Shown here piece by piece: positions 42,601 through 51,148 of a stretch of DNA of 64,000 bases. The notes under the pieces are model-generated. The model worked only from the letters and a program-made list of their open reading frames with translations, made no database searches and was not told where the DNA came from. This DNA comes from a virus. Where the stretch lies: positions 1-64,000 of IMG/VR virus record IMGVR_UViG_3300028030_000007; one strand, written 5' to 3'. Each line of letters opens with the position of its first letter. Position 1 is the first letter of the stretch. Made by a program: the position numbers and the translations under genes.

Positions 42601-43102
42601 GTCACTTGAAGAGTCAAAGAAGACTAAAAAGATAAATGAAAAACAAGAAAAGCATCTGAAGAAAACTCAGGATGCTATGGTTAGTTTGAATAAAAATATA
42701 AATAAAATAATGTATAGTAGTGTATATGCTGCTGTTAGCAAAGCATTACAGGAATATCTAGTAATGAAATTGGCCGCAGAGGATGAAAATAGTCCGATAA
42801 GAACATATATAAATGAAAATTTTGAGGCTTTGCAAACAGATCCTACATACAAGGGATGGTATAAATCTGCAAATCAGGCTATGTCAAAACCTAAAGATAG
42901 TAAAGATGGTGGTGGTATAATTCCAGAAACTGGTTTATATAAATTAAATAAGGGTGAAAAAGTTATAACACAAATGGGTGCTGGTTATGGACAGAGTAAT
43001 AATGTTAATGTTACTATTCACGTTAACGGCGCTCAGGACCCGACTGAGGTGTCAAGACAAATAAAGAGCACACTACTCAACATTTCATCTAAGGGTAACT
43101 GA
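39617..43102 (+). CDS. Tape measure protein
   Basis: Determines tail length and is ejected with the DNA. It has 1161 residues with a long helical N-terminal half (coiled coil about residues 60-190, ETSRKELEVARKKAKEYEKM). A hydrophobic segment spans about residues 251-276 (GTAVAGLSAGVALFAVFVKL), and a further helical region and a Ser/Thr/Lys-rich C-terminal part follow. At about 0.15 nm per residue the tail would be roughly 170 nm. No lytic domain is visible. The C-terminal motif NNVNVTIHVNGAQDPTEVSR is common at the ends of tape measures. It follows the chaperone pair directly. Confidence 0.88.
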   Translation: MADNTSNITVGVGFNVDQTQFNDIIKQVNSIGDAMSRGMSDSLSESSKLLSDLAKVSSTMGQVMNMAKNIEHASAAFGRRLDETSRKELEVARKKAKEYEKMAKELRDVAEKSSKTSDPSRKAEYGRQMEQLMKSLDKLGKDMRLNDKTLKKLTKQYDKMSRRYGNLKDVVDNTSVSKTISESFKKLDLGNLSSMSPEKLGGFMKSAAEGSAKNIIKMMGKGKVNKVEAAGGIETTEGAAAAGEMSGAIEALGTAVAGLSAGVALFAVFVKLVADASESMTKLNKALVEGHGFARDMNGTAQDYSKSLENIRSATIAINSELGATFQQQSADVMKTVKSYMDKTSSSLHGVSDAMEEIGRGKGQEALERGIKSFYTKAASYGMALGKSAQDVAAMMGSFETSMGLSHKSVDKLMKKVVIFARDARMPMENFMDIFKNVIPSVDLYRNRLDELTATIVNLSRNMSPDAVKQFMDAFANGFKGQSFMERLHTVFTAGPKNVQSALTEDVKLKAQHISNDIKELIKGKKGDQFAVALKKAIESGNAKRTRDVIAQIQDSTNGKLNGAMIEKATKATYYAKNVASGSPLNMATAMKDTGMYGMYKILEKKAGNFGVNIENIAGLNEHVLDKLGINKQMQEALQNFRRSVLQYKENISTAGTTGSKSLNEMILKVMKDRGAKNIDLSKATVDDITKATSMSQQDLTERQQRAAAEAKDFSREQTNALNSIMDMIKNQITYMLEKMYGVLNQIAEWAKGIFSWFSSDKSKQEEMRNQKKSLDDYFGGIKNAVGGDQNAIRRAESIKSSLTDDINSGMSKDEILFKHRGIIKKSIASKSDEELLKDYNRLRKSKGETLLKNTKEMNRKGAIKELNKSIDSGNEDVLGKVYNAGDLLNMYMYDKNGLTPDMAEKLKDRTTFKRPGAKSIKEHEKGPEGLGKGSDRDDSDWRGTGTGLDEITKAKSATGSATVTQKELKTQSVSGGALNAQPATQSRAEETGKKSLEESKKTKKINEKQEKHLKKTQDAMVSLNKNINKIMYSSVYAAVSKALQEYLVMKLAAEDENSPIRTYINENFEALQTDPTYKGWYKSANQAMSKPKDSKDGGGIIPETGLYKLNKGEKVITQMGAGYGQSNNVNVTIHVNGAQDPTEVSRQIKSTLLNISSKGN

Positions 43103-43103
43103 G

Positions 43104-43640
43104 ATGTCGCAGTCTATAATAACTAACGTACAGGACGGGGTAGAAGACGCCAGAGGTTATATAATGATGGCGTTCCAATTAGCGAAGATTGGAACAGTAA
43201 CGGAACCGCTTTCACCATATACTCTGATACTAAAAGCATCACCTAACTCATTCTCAGAGTCCATGTCAAAATCAAAGAGTGTTGCTGTGACAAAGGGAGG
43301 GTACGTTGAATTTCTTTGGGCAGATGAACTCGATTCAGTTTCCGCTTCCGGTAGTACTGGGGCATTTATAGGTCCCGAGTTTGGCTTAAACAACGTCCAC
43401 AAAAATGAATCGATAGCATATAAGAAATACAAACAATTGATAAAAATTTATGAAAATAATGGTCAAATATTTAATAATAATGGTACACCAACTATAAGAA
43501 CATCAGTAATAATGATATATGATAGAGGTATATATAACGGTCATTTTAAGAGTTTTGACGTATCTGAAGATTCAAACGTTCCCTATGCTTTTAATCTGAG
43601 TTGGACATTCGTTATAGATAATCATAGGATGTATAAATGA
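43104..43640 (+). CDS. Baseplate/tail-tip protein
   Basis: A 178-residue protein one base after the tape measure stop. It carries a beta-type domain: LILKASPNSFSESMSKSKSV near the start and VIMIYDRGIYNGHFKSFDVS near the end. The same arrangement is at the C-terminus of the next protein (VIIYDNVAYFGKFDQLSIDD), so the two are partial paralogues. Genes directly after the tape measure usually encode tube-initiator or baseplate-hub connecting proteins. Its stop overlaps the next start (ATGA). Confidence 0.65.
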   Translation: MSQSIITNVQDGVEDARGYIMMAFQLAKIGTVTEPLSPYTLILKASPNSFSESMSKSKSVAVTKGGYVEFLWADELDSVSASGSTGAFIGPEFGLNNVHKNESIAYKKYKQLIKIYENNGQIFNNNGTPTIRTSVIMIYDRGIYNGHFKSFDVSEDSNVPYAFNLSWTFVIDNHRMYK

Positions 43641-45427
43641 ATTTTTACCAGTTATTAAGCAAAGTAAAAGCGGGAGGTTATAATAACATAATTCAGATGT
43701 TATATTACTATAAGGATAGAAAACCTAATGAATATAGTATATCAGGCGATACGAATTATGCGAGTGTAGCATCATCAGCTAACCCATATCCTATGCTAAT
43801 AGGATTAGTTTCACCGGACAATACCGCTGATTTCGTCCCATATAGACCGATAATGAATGTAGTTAGTCCAAGATTGTCAGCACTTCATACGGGGTCTGGA
43901 GGTGGAAAAACAGAAGTAGTTAAAATGGAGTATGAATTTGCTCGTTACACTGATATAGTAAACGAAATATCAGCAAAGGTATACGCTTGTACAGAAAGCA
44001 GACCTAGCCAAGCAACTATAAAATTGTTACTAGCTCAAATAATGATAGAAAATGGAGCTATAAGGAAATTTAACCCGAACGGTGGTATACAAGTACCAAA
44101 TTATAACATGGCGTCGATACATGCTGGTAAACCAGGATCATTTCATGAAACTCTTACATGTGGTATCCATGGTGACATTAGTACAAGAGGTGTAGCTAAC
44201 GCCAGACAAATTAAAAAATGGTTTGACTCCGGTGAATGCCCTAACTTATTTAATGATGCACTACCAGTTAAGTTAAAAGGCGCTGCTAAGGATGCTTTAA
44301 AAGAAAAAGAGAAAAAGTTAATTGATAAGTATAACAGTGAGACTGATGCTAAAAAAAAGAAAAAGATAGGTGAAGAACTTGATCAAGTAAAATCTGACAT
44401 TGAGTATAGAGACCAGATGAATACATTTGGATCATCTAGTAGTAATAATCAAAGTGTTGATGGCACAGGTAGCATATCAAAACAACCGAAACCAGTCGGA
44501 AAAGCTTTTCTTTCTATAGACACACAGGGTGCTAAGGCTTATCCAACGTATTTTAAATCATTCGATAGTCTTGGCGATGGTATGGCATATTATATTAACC
44601 TACTGTGTAATGTATACCCTGACGCCATGAAGGCTACATCTTCAGATGAATTTGTTGAAGGTTTAGTTAACGGTAAAAAGACTAAAGATGGTAGAGCACG
44701 AAGTTATATGGATGCTGGTGCTAAAAACCATTATAAGCAATCAATAGATATAAGATTAGAAGAAATAAATAAAAATATTGATCAGTTAGGTATATCTGAT
44801 GGTAATACAACGATGGAAAGCGCTACATTAATAACTAGTGGTGAAAATGCTACGAAATTAACTGGTGATGGTGATAGAGCTTGGCTAGATAGTAAAATAG
44901 CGACAATTGACATGGATAGGGTACTGGTTGAGGCTAATAACAATCTGTGGATAAATTCTCAGATAAATATAATAGACAACACTCCATTTTTACGTTTGTT
45001 GGTTAACCCAGATCGAATATCAATAGCTAGGGTGTCTAATGTTAACCCAAATATTAAAACTAGGTATGGAAACATAATAGCGACATGGTTTGATCAACCA
45101 ATAAAAATACAAGCTAATGGTCAAACGGCTACTCAGTATATAATAACAGAAGATTTAAGTGGTGGAATTACTACAAGATATAGGGTACATACAATAAGTT
45201 ATGCTAATTTAATGAGTTTGATTAGGATATATAGAAGTAATGGAATAATATACTCAAAATCAGATCCACCGATCCCAGTAGCTATCGGTAATGCGGTTAT
45301 TATATATGATAACGTAGCTTATTTTGGGAAATTTGATCAGTTATCGATCGATGACGACGCCGAGAACACGGCAAACATGAAGTATAGTTTTTCGTTCACT
45401 GTGAATTATACCCTTCAAAGTCAGTAA
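43637..45427 (+). CDS. Tail-associated peptidoglycan hydrolase candidate with baseplate domain
   Basis: A 596-residue protein. Residues 110-200 resemble a lysozyme/transglycosylase catalytic half: a helix with LLAQIMIENGAIRKF (candidate catalytic Glu138) and then NYNMASIHAG. A Lys/Glu-rich insertion follows, and the second half of the fold appears at residues 298-375 (AYPTYFKSFDSLGDGMAYYI, then AGAKNHYKQSI). The C-terminal 150 residues are a beta domain shared with the preceding protein. Enzymes of this type at the tail tip make a local hole in the cell wall during injection. The last 32 bases overlap a minus-strand gene. Confidence 0.62.
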   Translation: MNFYQLLSKVKAGGYNNIIQMLYYYKDRKPNEYSISGDTNYASVASSANPYPMLIGLVSPDNTADFVPYRPIMNVVSPRLSALHTGSGGGKTEVVKMEYEFARYTDIVNEISAKVYACTESRPSQATIKLLLAQIMIENGAIRKFNPNGGIQVPNYNMASIHAGKPGSFHETLTCGIHGDISTRGVANARQIKKWFDSGECPNLFNDALPVKLKGAAKDALKEKEKKLIDKYNSETDAKKKKKIGEELDQVKSDIEYRDQMNTFGSSSSNNQSVDGTGSISKQPKPVGKAFLSIDTQGAKAYPTYFKSFDSLGDGMAYYINLLCNVYPDAMKATSSDEFVEGLVNGKKTKDGRARSYMDAGAKNHYKQSIDIRLEEINKNIDQLGISDGNTTMESATLITSGENATKLTGDGDRAWLDSKIATIDMDRVLVEANNNLWINSQINIIDNTPFLRLLVNPDRISIARVSNVNPNIKTRYGNIIATWFDQPIKIQANGQTATQYIITEDLSGGITTRYRVHTISYANLMSLIRIYRSNGIIYSKSDPPIPVAIGNAVIIYDNVAYFGKFDQLSIDDDAENTANMKYSFSFTVNYTLQSQ

Positions 45428-46079
45428 GTTTTACTATTGTTTTCTTTCTGTCTTTGATTATGCTAATAGTATTGCCATCCCCTGTTAATACTGTATCGAC
45501 AGGATCATGTGATGTATCAAACAGTGAATAGCCAACATTTCCTTTATGCGTGTGTCTATATAGTATAAGATTTTCTTTTGACCTTTTCCTTATGATAAAG
45601 ATTCCTCCATTGTTCATTGAGTATACATTACCATAATAAAATGACAGTCTTTTAACGTCAACGGAAAATACGCTTCTGCTCACGCTTTTGAAATCAACGA
45701 TTCCTACTTTTTCCCATCTTGTGTTGTCAAGCTTATGTAAGTACAGTCCCAATTCTGAGTACAGTTCATGATACATAAGCCCCCATCCATTCAAATCATC
45801 ATATAGTCCGGACAGTTGTGGCCTGATGTCGTTTTTTACACAGATTTCCTTATACTTTCCCTTCGGGATATTGGTTAATGATGGTGATCTTAAGGTATTT
45901 CCGTTTACGTTATATCCTAACCTATTGTTTGGCTCGTTAGCGAACTTAAACCACAGTAATTTTAGTCTTTCATAGCTATGATTTGAATTCGTAATCCAGC
46001 TTCTTCCCTCTTTTGATCGCATAAACTCAGTGAAAAACTGTTCTTTATTGATCGACAACTTTTCTTTAGATTTTTCCAT
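45396..46079 (-). CDS. Uncharacterised minus-strand protein
   Basis: A 227-residue protein, lone on the minus strand, overlapping the hydrolase gene tail-to-tail by 32 bases. It is beta-rich in the C-terminal half (GGIFIIRKRSKENLILYRHT, TVLTGDGNTISIIKDRKKTI), with an N-terminal helical stretch (EQFFTEFMRSKEGRSWITNS). No recognised domain or signal peptide. Its sense and length, with no competing plus-strand ORF, support a real gene. Confidence 0.6.
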   Translation of the reverse strand: MEKSKEKLSINKEQFFTEFMRSKEGRSWITNSNHSYERLKLLWFKFANEPNNRLGYNVNGNTLRSPSLTNIPKGKYKEICVKNDIRPQLSGLYDDLNGWGLMYHELYSELGLYLHKLDNTRWEKVGIVDFKSVSRSVFSVDVKRLSFYYGNVYSMNNGGIFIIRKRSKENLILYRHTHKGNVGYSLFDTSHDPVDTVLTGDGNTISIIKDRKKTIVKLTDFEGYNSQ

Positions 46080-46153
46080 AACGTGTACATTACATTTAAA
46101 TACCGGGTTATTATGGACTGTTTAATGTGTATCGTTTTGTTGAAGGTTAAAAA

Positions 46154-49100
46154 ATGAATAGACCGTTCATATCGCTCGCTCCAGACGCCTACATATCACT
46201 TCAAGGAAGCACAGACACGGTAACGTGTGGGAAGTGTCAAGTAAAAGTAGACTTCAATAAATTTGTTACAAGTATATCAACAGATTGTGATGTAAACTCT
46301 CCTCCAGGGTCGGCATCCATACAGATGCAAATTCCTGATACAGAACTAAATCAGTTCATGATTGATGATGAGTTTATAGTAAAACCTATGATGGAGATAG
46401 AAATATTTGGCAAGGGATACTATAGCATAGGTGGAACGCCACGTTATTACAGGATCTTTTGGGGTCTTGTGATGAATATAAATAAAAGTTGGTCAAATGG
46501 CGTAACAAATATAAGTATATCATGTAGTGATATGTTAAAATGGTGGGAACTTACATATGCTGTTATGAATCCTGCGTATATCACCCCAGAAGGATCATCG
46601 GCTGGAAACTTTCAATTTTGGGGTAACAAATTAGCGGGAATGAACCCGTATGCTGTTATAATAGCCATGGCAAAAGATAGCATGAGCGATTTTTTGCTTA
46701 CTACCGGATCTTTTACATCATATAAGCCTGAAATAGGTCCGGAAAAAAGAGCTATTGGCAAGTATATGCTTGAGGCCATGGAATATTGGCAACTTAAATT
46801 TGGAGAAATATGGAATAACCTGGTTCTTTATGGCGTATCCGGAACCCCATATCAATTTACTGATAGTATGATAGGTAGGTCGCCTGTTTTCCTATCAAAG
46901 AGTATATTTGAAAATGAAATGAGCCATACCCTTTTCAATAGAGAGACAACGCGATTTAGAATACAGCCTACGGAAGTAGCAGCGTATAAAAGAGAATTGG
47001 CTCGTGTTGTTGATATTAAATTTTTTCAACAAGAAGCTCAAACCAAACTTCAAATAGCTCAAACGGCTCGCGATCAGATAATGTACGAATTTTATCAGGA
47101 TCCAAATGGGACAATAATATTTAAACCACCGTTTTATAACATGAACGTAATACCGAATAAACCAGTATCATGGATCAATGATTTCGAAATAATGCAGGAA
47201 CAAATAACAGAGTCAGGAAATGAGGTATATACACATGTTACGTCAAATGGTCATGCATTTGGCGGAATTATGGATTATGGGATGAATGATGAAATTTTGA
47301 CACCAAATACAGGAGTGATCGATTATCATCTTCTAAAACAATTTGGGTGGAGAAAGACTAACGTAGTTTGTGAGTGGTGTGGAAATCCAAGAAAACTTTT
47401 CTATTATCTACTAGATTATTTGGATCGCCAAAATTCAAAGAGAGTTTCCGGATCTTTTACTATTCCGATGAGACCTGAACTTCGACCCGGTTTTCCAATA
47501 TGGGTTCCTTCGCATGATGCATTTTATTACATACGATCGATTTCTCATGCTTATTCTATAGGTGGACAGGCTACTACTACAATAAACGTGATAGCTAAGA
47601 GGGGTAAATTTATAGCGCCTAAAAATATAGGAATGATGACATCACACGTTATTCATAAACCTCCAGAGAAAAAACTTAGCAGAAGAGAGGAAATGGAAAA
47701 GGCCAAAAGGGAAAAACAAAAAACAAATAGGATGTCCGGCAATAAATATTTTGCATATAATAAGGAAAAACAAAGAAAAGCTAGGTGGGCGAAAGAAAAG
47801 CATGAAGCTAGAGGAAATAATCTAGCATTTAAAATTACGTTTCCTGAAGACGTTGGATCATCGATCGGTTTCACATCTGGAGACAAATCATCTGGTGACG
47901 CTAACGCTCCCATGATAATAAGGGATCCTGAAACCGGAAAGATAATGGGATATCCGAATGTTGTTATGGTATATAGAAGGTCGCTTGACAATGTAAGAAG
48001 AGCCAGACTAAAAGAAGAAACACAGCTTAAAACATACGGAAAAAGTGCTAAATTTAAGGGACAGAAAAAGTATTCATTACCAAATTATACATATGACGCT
48101 ACTGTTGGTAGAACAGCCAGAATGATAGCAACAGATAAAAAAGAAAAAATAGTAGAACAGTTAAGAAATAATAGATATGAAATAGGGTTTGATAATTCAG
48201 GACTCTATGATTATGCAGTTGATAAATCAAAGATCATAAATGAAATCACAGTAGTTAACGCTTCATCAGTTACATGGGGTGATGAAAGTGCGGCTCCTCA
48301 GGGATATTCATCATATAGTGATCCAAAATTAAAGGAGATGAAGGAGAAACTATCAAAAAGAAAGAACGATATAATACAAGAGATTAAACTAGCTAAAAAA
48401 CAAAAATCCGCACTTGAAAAACAAAAATCTAAGGCATACAGAAATCTAGCAATAGTAAAGGGTAAATGGAAAGGCTTACGTGATGAGAAAAAAATTGCGG
48501 AAAAACCAGATGTTAAAAAAGCTAGTGAAGATGTTAAATCAATAAGTGATAAAACAAATGATATAAATGATAAATTAATAAAACTAAAAGAAGAATATAG
48601 TGACATAATGTTTAGCTTAAGTAACGTGGGTTATGGAGCTAAAGATATAAACATAGTGATAAGACCAGTTTCGGATGAATTTGGATTCGAGGTTATAGGA
48701 CATAATAGATACGGAAGAGGATCATTCATAGATATAGGCAGACTTCGCGTTGAAAGTTTGGATGAAAGTAATGGATCTAGCAAGCCAAGTACGGAAGAAG
48801 TGAATAATATTAGAATACAATTTGCAGCCGGATCATCCATGGCTAGTATGTCAGATCCCATGACGTCCCATAATTTTTCCGCTGTTAAATCGGCTGAAAT
48901 GTTGAATGAACTTCAACCATCAGATTACAAAACAGGGGCGTCAGCGTACTCTGGAGATAAGATAAACTTCACAAATAGCAGAACGTACACAGATCAAATA
49001 AACAGAGAGCGAACGTACGCCGGTAAAGTTATCTATGCAGACGTTGACTCAATAATGAAAGCTAAGGGCTTAGATCAACTAAAACCGACAATAAATAAAG

Positions 49101-49483
49101 ATATTTATATGACAGCCGATTGTGATTGTGGGATGATGAAGAGAGGTATTCTTGACATATTGCCCAAGTCAACGATAAAACAAATCTTGACTAGAAAACC
49201 AGAACTTAACGATAGTGCGATAAAAAGTTTGAAAGCAGAAAAAGAACAGCTTAAAAAAGAACTTGAAGATGCAAGAATAGAGGGTTGTATAATTGAAGAT
49301 GGTGGAGTTGAAGATGCGTGTACAATAATAGAAAAACAAATAGCGATAATAGATAAAAAGATAAGAGATAACACCACACAAAGTGTAACGTCAGCAGTAG
49401 TGACACAGAAGAGTTTCGTGGACGCGATCAATGAACATCTAACGCGCGTTCTAGAACAAGCAGCGAAAAAGGCTAATAAATGA
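46154..49483 (+). CDS. Baseplate hub protein with coiled-coil C-terminal extension
   Basis: A 1109-residue protein. Residues 1-520 have the layout of a gp27/gpD-type hub: VKVDFNKFVTSISTDCDVNS, SIQMQIPDTELNQFMIDDEF, YYRIFWGLVMNINKSWSNGV, and the end IWVPSHDAFYYIRSISHAYS with TTTINVIAKRGKF. The second half is charged and partly coiled coil (about residues 720-810, KLKEMKEKLSKRKNDIIQEI) and is absent from ordinary hubs. A final helical segment (KSLKAEKEQLKKELEDARIE) precedes the stop, which overlaps the PhoH start (ATGA). Confidence 0.75.
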   Translation: MNRPFISLAPDAYISLQGSTDTVTCGKCQVKVDFNKFVTSISTDCDVNSPPGSASIQMQIPDTELNQFMIDDEFIVKPMMEIEIFGKGYYSIGGTPRYYRIFWGLVMNINKSWSNGVTNISISCSDMLKWWELTYAVMNPAYITPEGSSAGNFQFWGNKLAGMNPYAVIIAMAKDSMSDFLLTTGSFTSYKPEIGPEKRAIGKYMLEAMEYWQLKFGEIWNNLVLYGVSGTPYQFTDSMIGRSPVFLSKSIFENEMSHTLFNRETTRFRIQPTEVAAYKRELARVVDIKFFQQEAQTKLQIAQTARDQIMYEFYQDPNGTIIFKPPFYNMNVIPNKPVSWINDFEIMQEQITESGNEVYTHVTSNGHAFGGIMDYGMNDEILTPNTGVIDYHLLKQFGWRKTNVVCEWCGNPRKLFYYLLDYLDRQNSKRVSGSFTIPMRPELRPGFPIWVPSHDAFYYIRSISHAYSIGGQATTTINVIAKRGKFIAPKNIGMMTSHVIHKPPEKKLSRREEMEKAKREKQKTNRMSGNKYFAYNKEKQRKARWAKEKHEARGNNLAFKITFPEDVGSSIGFTSGDKSSGDANAPMIIRDPETGKIMGYPNVVMVYRRSLDNVRRARLKEETQLKTYGKSAKFKGQKKYSLPNYTYDATVGRTARMIATDKKEKIVEQLRNNRYEIGFDNSGLYDYAVDKSKIINEITVVNASSVTWGDESAAPQGYSSYSDPKLKEMKEKLSKRKNDIIQEIKLAKKQKSALEKQKSKAYRNLAIVKGKWKGLRDEKKIAEKPDVKKASEDVKSISDKTNDINDKLIKLKEEYSDIMFSLSNVGYGAKDINIVIRPVSDEFGFEVIGHNRYGRGSFIDIGRLRVESLDESNGSSKPSTEEVNNIRIQFAAGSSMASMSDPMTSHNFSAVKSAEMLNELQPSDYKTGASAYSGDKINFTNSRTYTDQINRERTYAGKVIYADVDSIMKAKGLDQLKPTINKDIYMTADCDCGMMKRGILDILPKSTIKQILTRKPELNDSAIKSLKAEKEQLKKELEDARIEGCIIEDGGVEDACTIIEKQIAIIDKKIRDNTTQSVTSAVVTQKSFVDAINEHLTRVLEQAAKKANK

Positions 49484-50763
49484 AGAAAAACTACGTGATC
49501 GATACTAACGTTCTTATTCATGACCCTGACTGTATATACAAATTTGAAGATAATAACGTATACATACCGATATACGTTATTGAAGAAGTAGATAATTTCA
49601 AAAAAGAGTCTTCTGAGAGAGGAAGAAATGCAAGAAGGGTAATACGGATCATAGATGGTATGTTATCATCGAATGATAGACTAGAAAACGTTAGTATAAA
49701 TGATGGACAACTTTTCCTTTATGTTCCTGATTTTCTAAATTTCGATACAAAGGTTGCTGTAGACAGTAATAAATATGACTATAGAATATTACAAACTGCT
49801 ATTGAAATAAAACAAAAATCAGATTTGAAAACCATAATGGTATCTATGGACGCTAATCTAAGGGTTAGAGCCCAAGCTATGAAACTTCCATCACAGAATT
49901 ATAAAAATAACTCTGTTAGTGTGAATTCAATAAAGAAAGATTATGAAATACACTATGTTGATGATAATACAATAGATCTTCTTTACTCAAAACAAACAGT
50001 TAACATTCCCTCATTGCAATTAAAAAACAATGAGTATGTAAAACTCATATCATCAGAAAACGGATCTAAAACGGTCCTTTGTAGAAATCTTCCTGGGGGA
50101 CAATTATCAAGAATACAAACAAGTTCCGAAATTTGTGGAATAAAACCACTTAATATGGAACAACATTTTGCACTTGACGCTTTGCTAGATCCGGCGGTAA
50201 ACTTTGTAACGCTGATAGGGAAAGCTGGAACAGGAAAGACGTTGTTGGCTCTAGCTGCAGCTTTTCAAGGTGTAAAAAGAAAGCAATATACATCAATACT
50301 CGTAGCACGACCGGTAATCCCTATGGGTAAAGATATAGGATACATACCGGGGGATATCAATGAAAAAATGCAGCCGTGGATGCAGCCTATTTATGATAAC
50401 ATTGACATATTATCTATGAATGATAATGAAGACTATAATTTGTATTTCAATGATGGAACGATAAAAATAGAGCCTCTTACCTATATAAGAGGTAGAAGTA
50501 TACCGAATCAATACATGATAATAGATGAGTCACAGAATCTTACCCCTCATGAGGTAAAAACAATACTAACTAGGGCTGGTGATGGGACTAAAATAGTTCT
50601 TACCGGCGATCCAAATCAGATAGACAACCCATACATGGATTCAACATCAAACGGTCTTTCCGTTACGATGAAAAAGTTTTTAGGGAATGAAATATTTGCT
50701 AGTGTCGTTTTGCATAAGAGTGAAAGAAGTAAACTAGCCGATATTGCCGCTTCCATTCTCTAA
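49480..50763 (+). CDS. PIN-PhoH ATPase (PhoH2-like)
   Basis: A 427-residue fusion of an N-terminal PIN ribonuclease domain and a PhoH ATPase. PIN residues visible: D8 in YVIDTNVLIHDPD, E35/E36 in YVIEEVDNF, and a later acidic residue in VSMDANLRVRA. PhoH: Walker A GKAGTGKT (about 247-254), VARPVIPMGKDIGYIPGD, Walker B YMIIDESQN (about 344-352), VLTGDPNQIDNPY. Bacterial PhoH2 proteins have RNA-unwinding and RNase activity. Here it could act on host or phage RNA. It is ATGA-coupled to the hub gene, so it is made late, which is odd for a housekeeping-type RNA enzyme. Confidence 0.9.
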   Translation: MKKNYVIDTNVLIHDPDCIYKFEDNNVYIPIYVIEEVDNFKKESSERGRNARRVIRIIDGMLSSNDRLENVSINDGQLFLYVPDFLNFDTKVAVDSNKYDYRILQTAIEIKQKSDLKTIMVSMDANLRVRAQAMKLPSQNYKNNSVSVNSIKKDYEIHYVDDNTIDLLYSKQTVNIPSLQLKNNEYVKLISSENGSKTVLCRNLPGGQLSRIQTSSEICGIKPLNMEQHFALDALLDPAVNFVTLIGKAGTGKTLLALAAAFQGVKRKQYTSILVARPVIPMGKDIGYIPGDINEKMQPWMQPIYDNIDILSMNDNEDYNLYFNDGTIKIEPLTYIRGRSIPNQYMIIDESQNLTPHEVKTILTRAGDGTKIVLTGDPNQIDNPYMDSTSNGLSVTMKKFLGNEIFASVVLHKSERSKLADIAASIL

Positions 50764-51066
50764 CTTTTTTAGTATGATGTCTATAGCGTTGTCTGGTGAT
50801 ATAAGCATAACATTTGTCTCTATGTTCCCATTTTCTCTTAGCATATGACTCACAGATTCTATCTTTAGTTTAATTATTATATTTTCATCTATGCTTATAT
50901 TCTTTGGATGTTTCTCATTTATGAACGCTAACATTTTCTTGTCATCTGTTTTAAACTCCGTGTAAAAATCTTCACCGATGTGTACGTTATATAGATCCTT
51001 CACTGTCCATGAAAGCCCATTCACTATCGTACCGTTTGTATAACACACGTTTACAGTAGTTTCCAT
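50734..51066 (-). CDS. Small uncharacterised minus-strand protein
   Basis: A 110-residue protein whose 3' end overlaps the PhoH gene by 30 bases. It has a beta-hairpin-like N-terminus (METTVNVCYTNGTIVNGLSW) and a mixed C-terminal part (IENVMLISPDNAIDIILKKL-like). No known domain. The arrangement (convergent left, divergent right) is the same as for the other four minus-strand genes. Confidence 0.55.
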   Translation of the reverse strand: METTVNVCYTNGTIVNGLSWTVKDLYNVHIGEDFYTEFKTDDKKMLAFINEKHPKNISIDENIIIKLKIESVSHMLRENGNIETNVMLISPDNAIDIILKKLENGSGNIG

Positions 51067-51148
51067 TTTTAACCGACCTAACTAAAAAATTATTATTCAA
51101 AGTTACTATACATTAGTTATGATGTGTGTACAGTAGGGTAAGTATATC

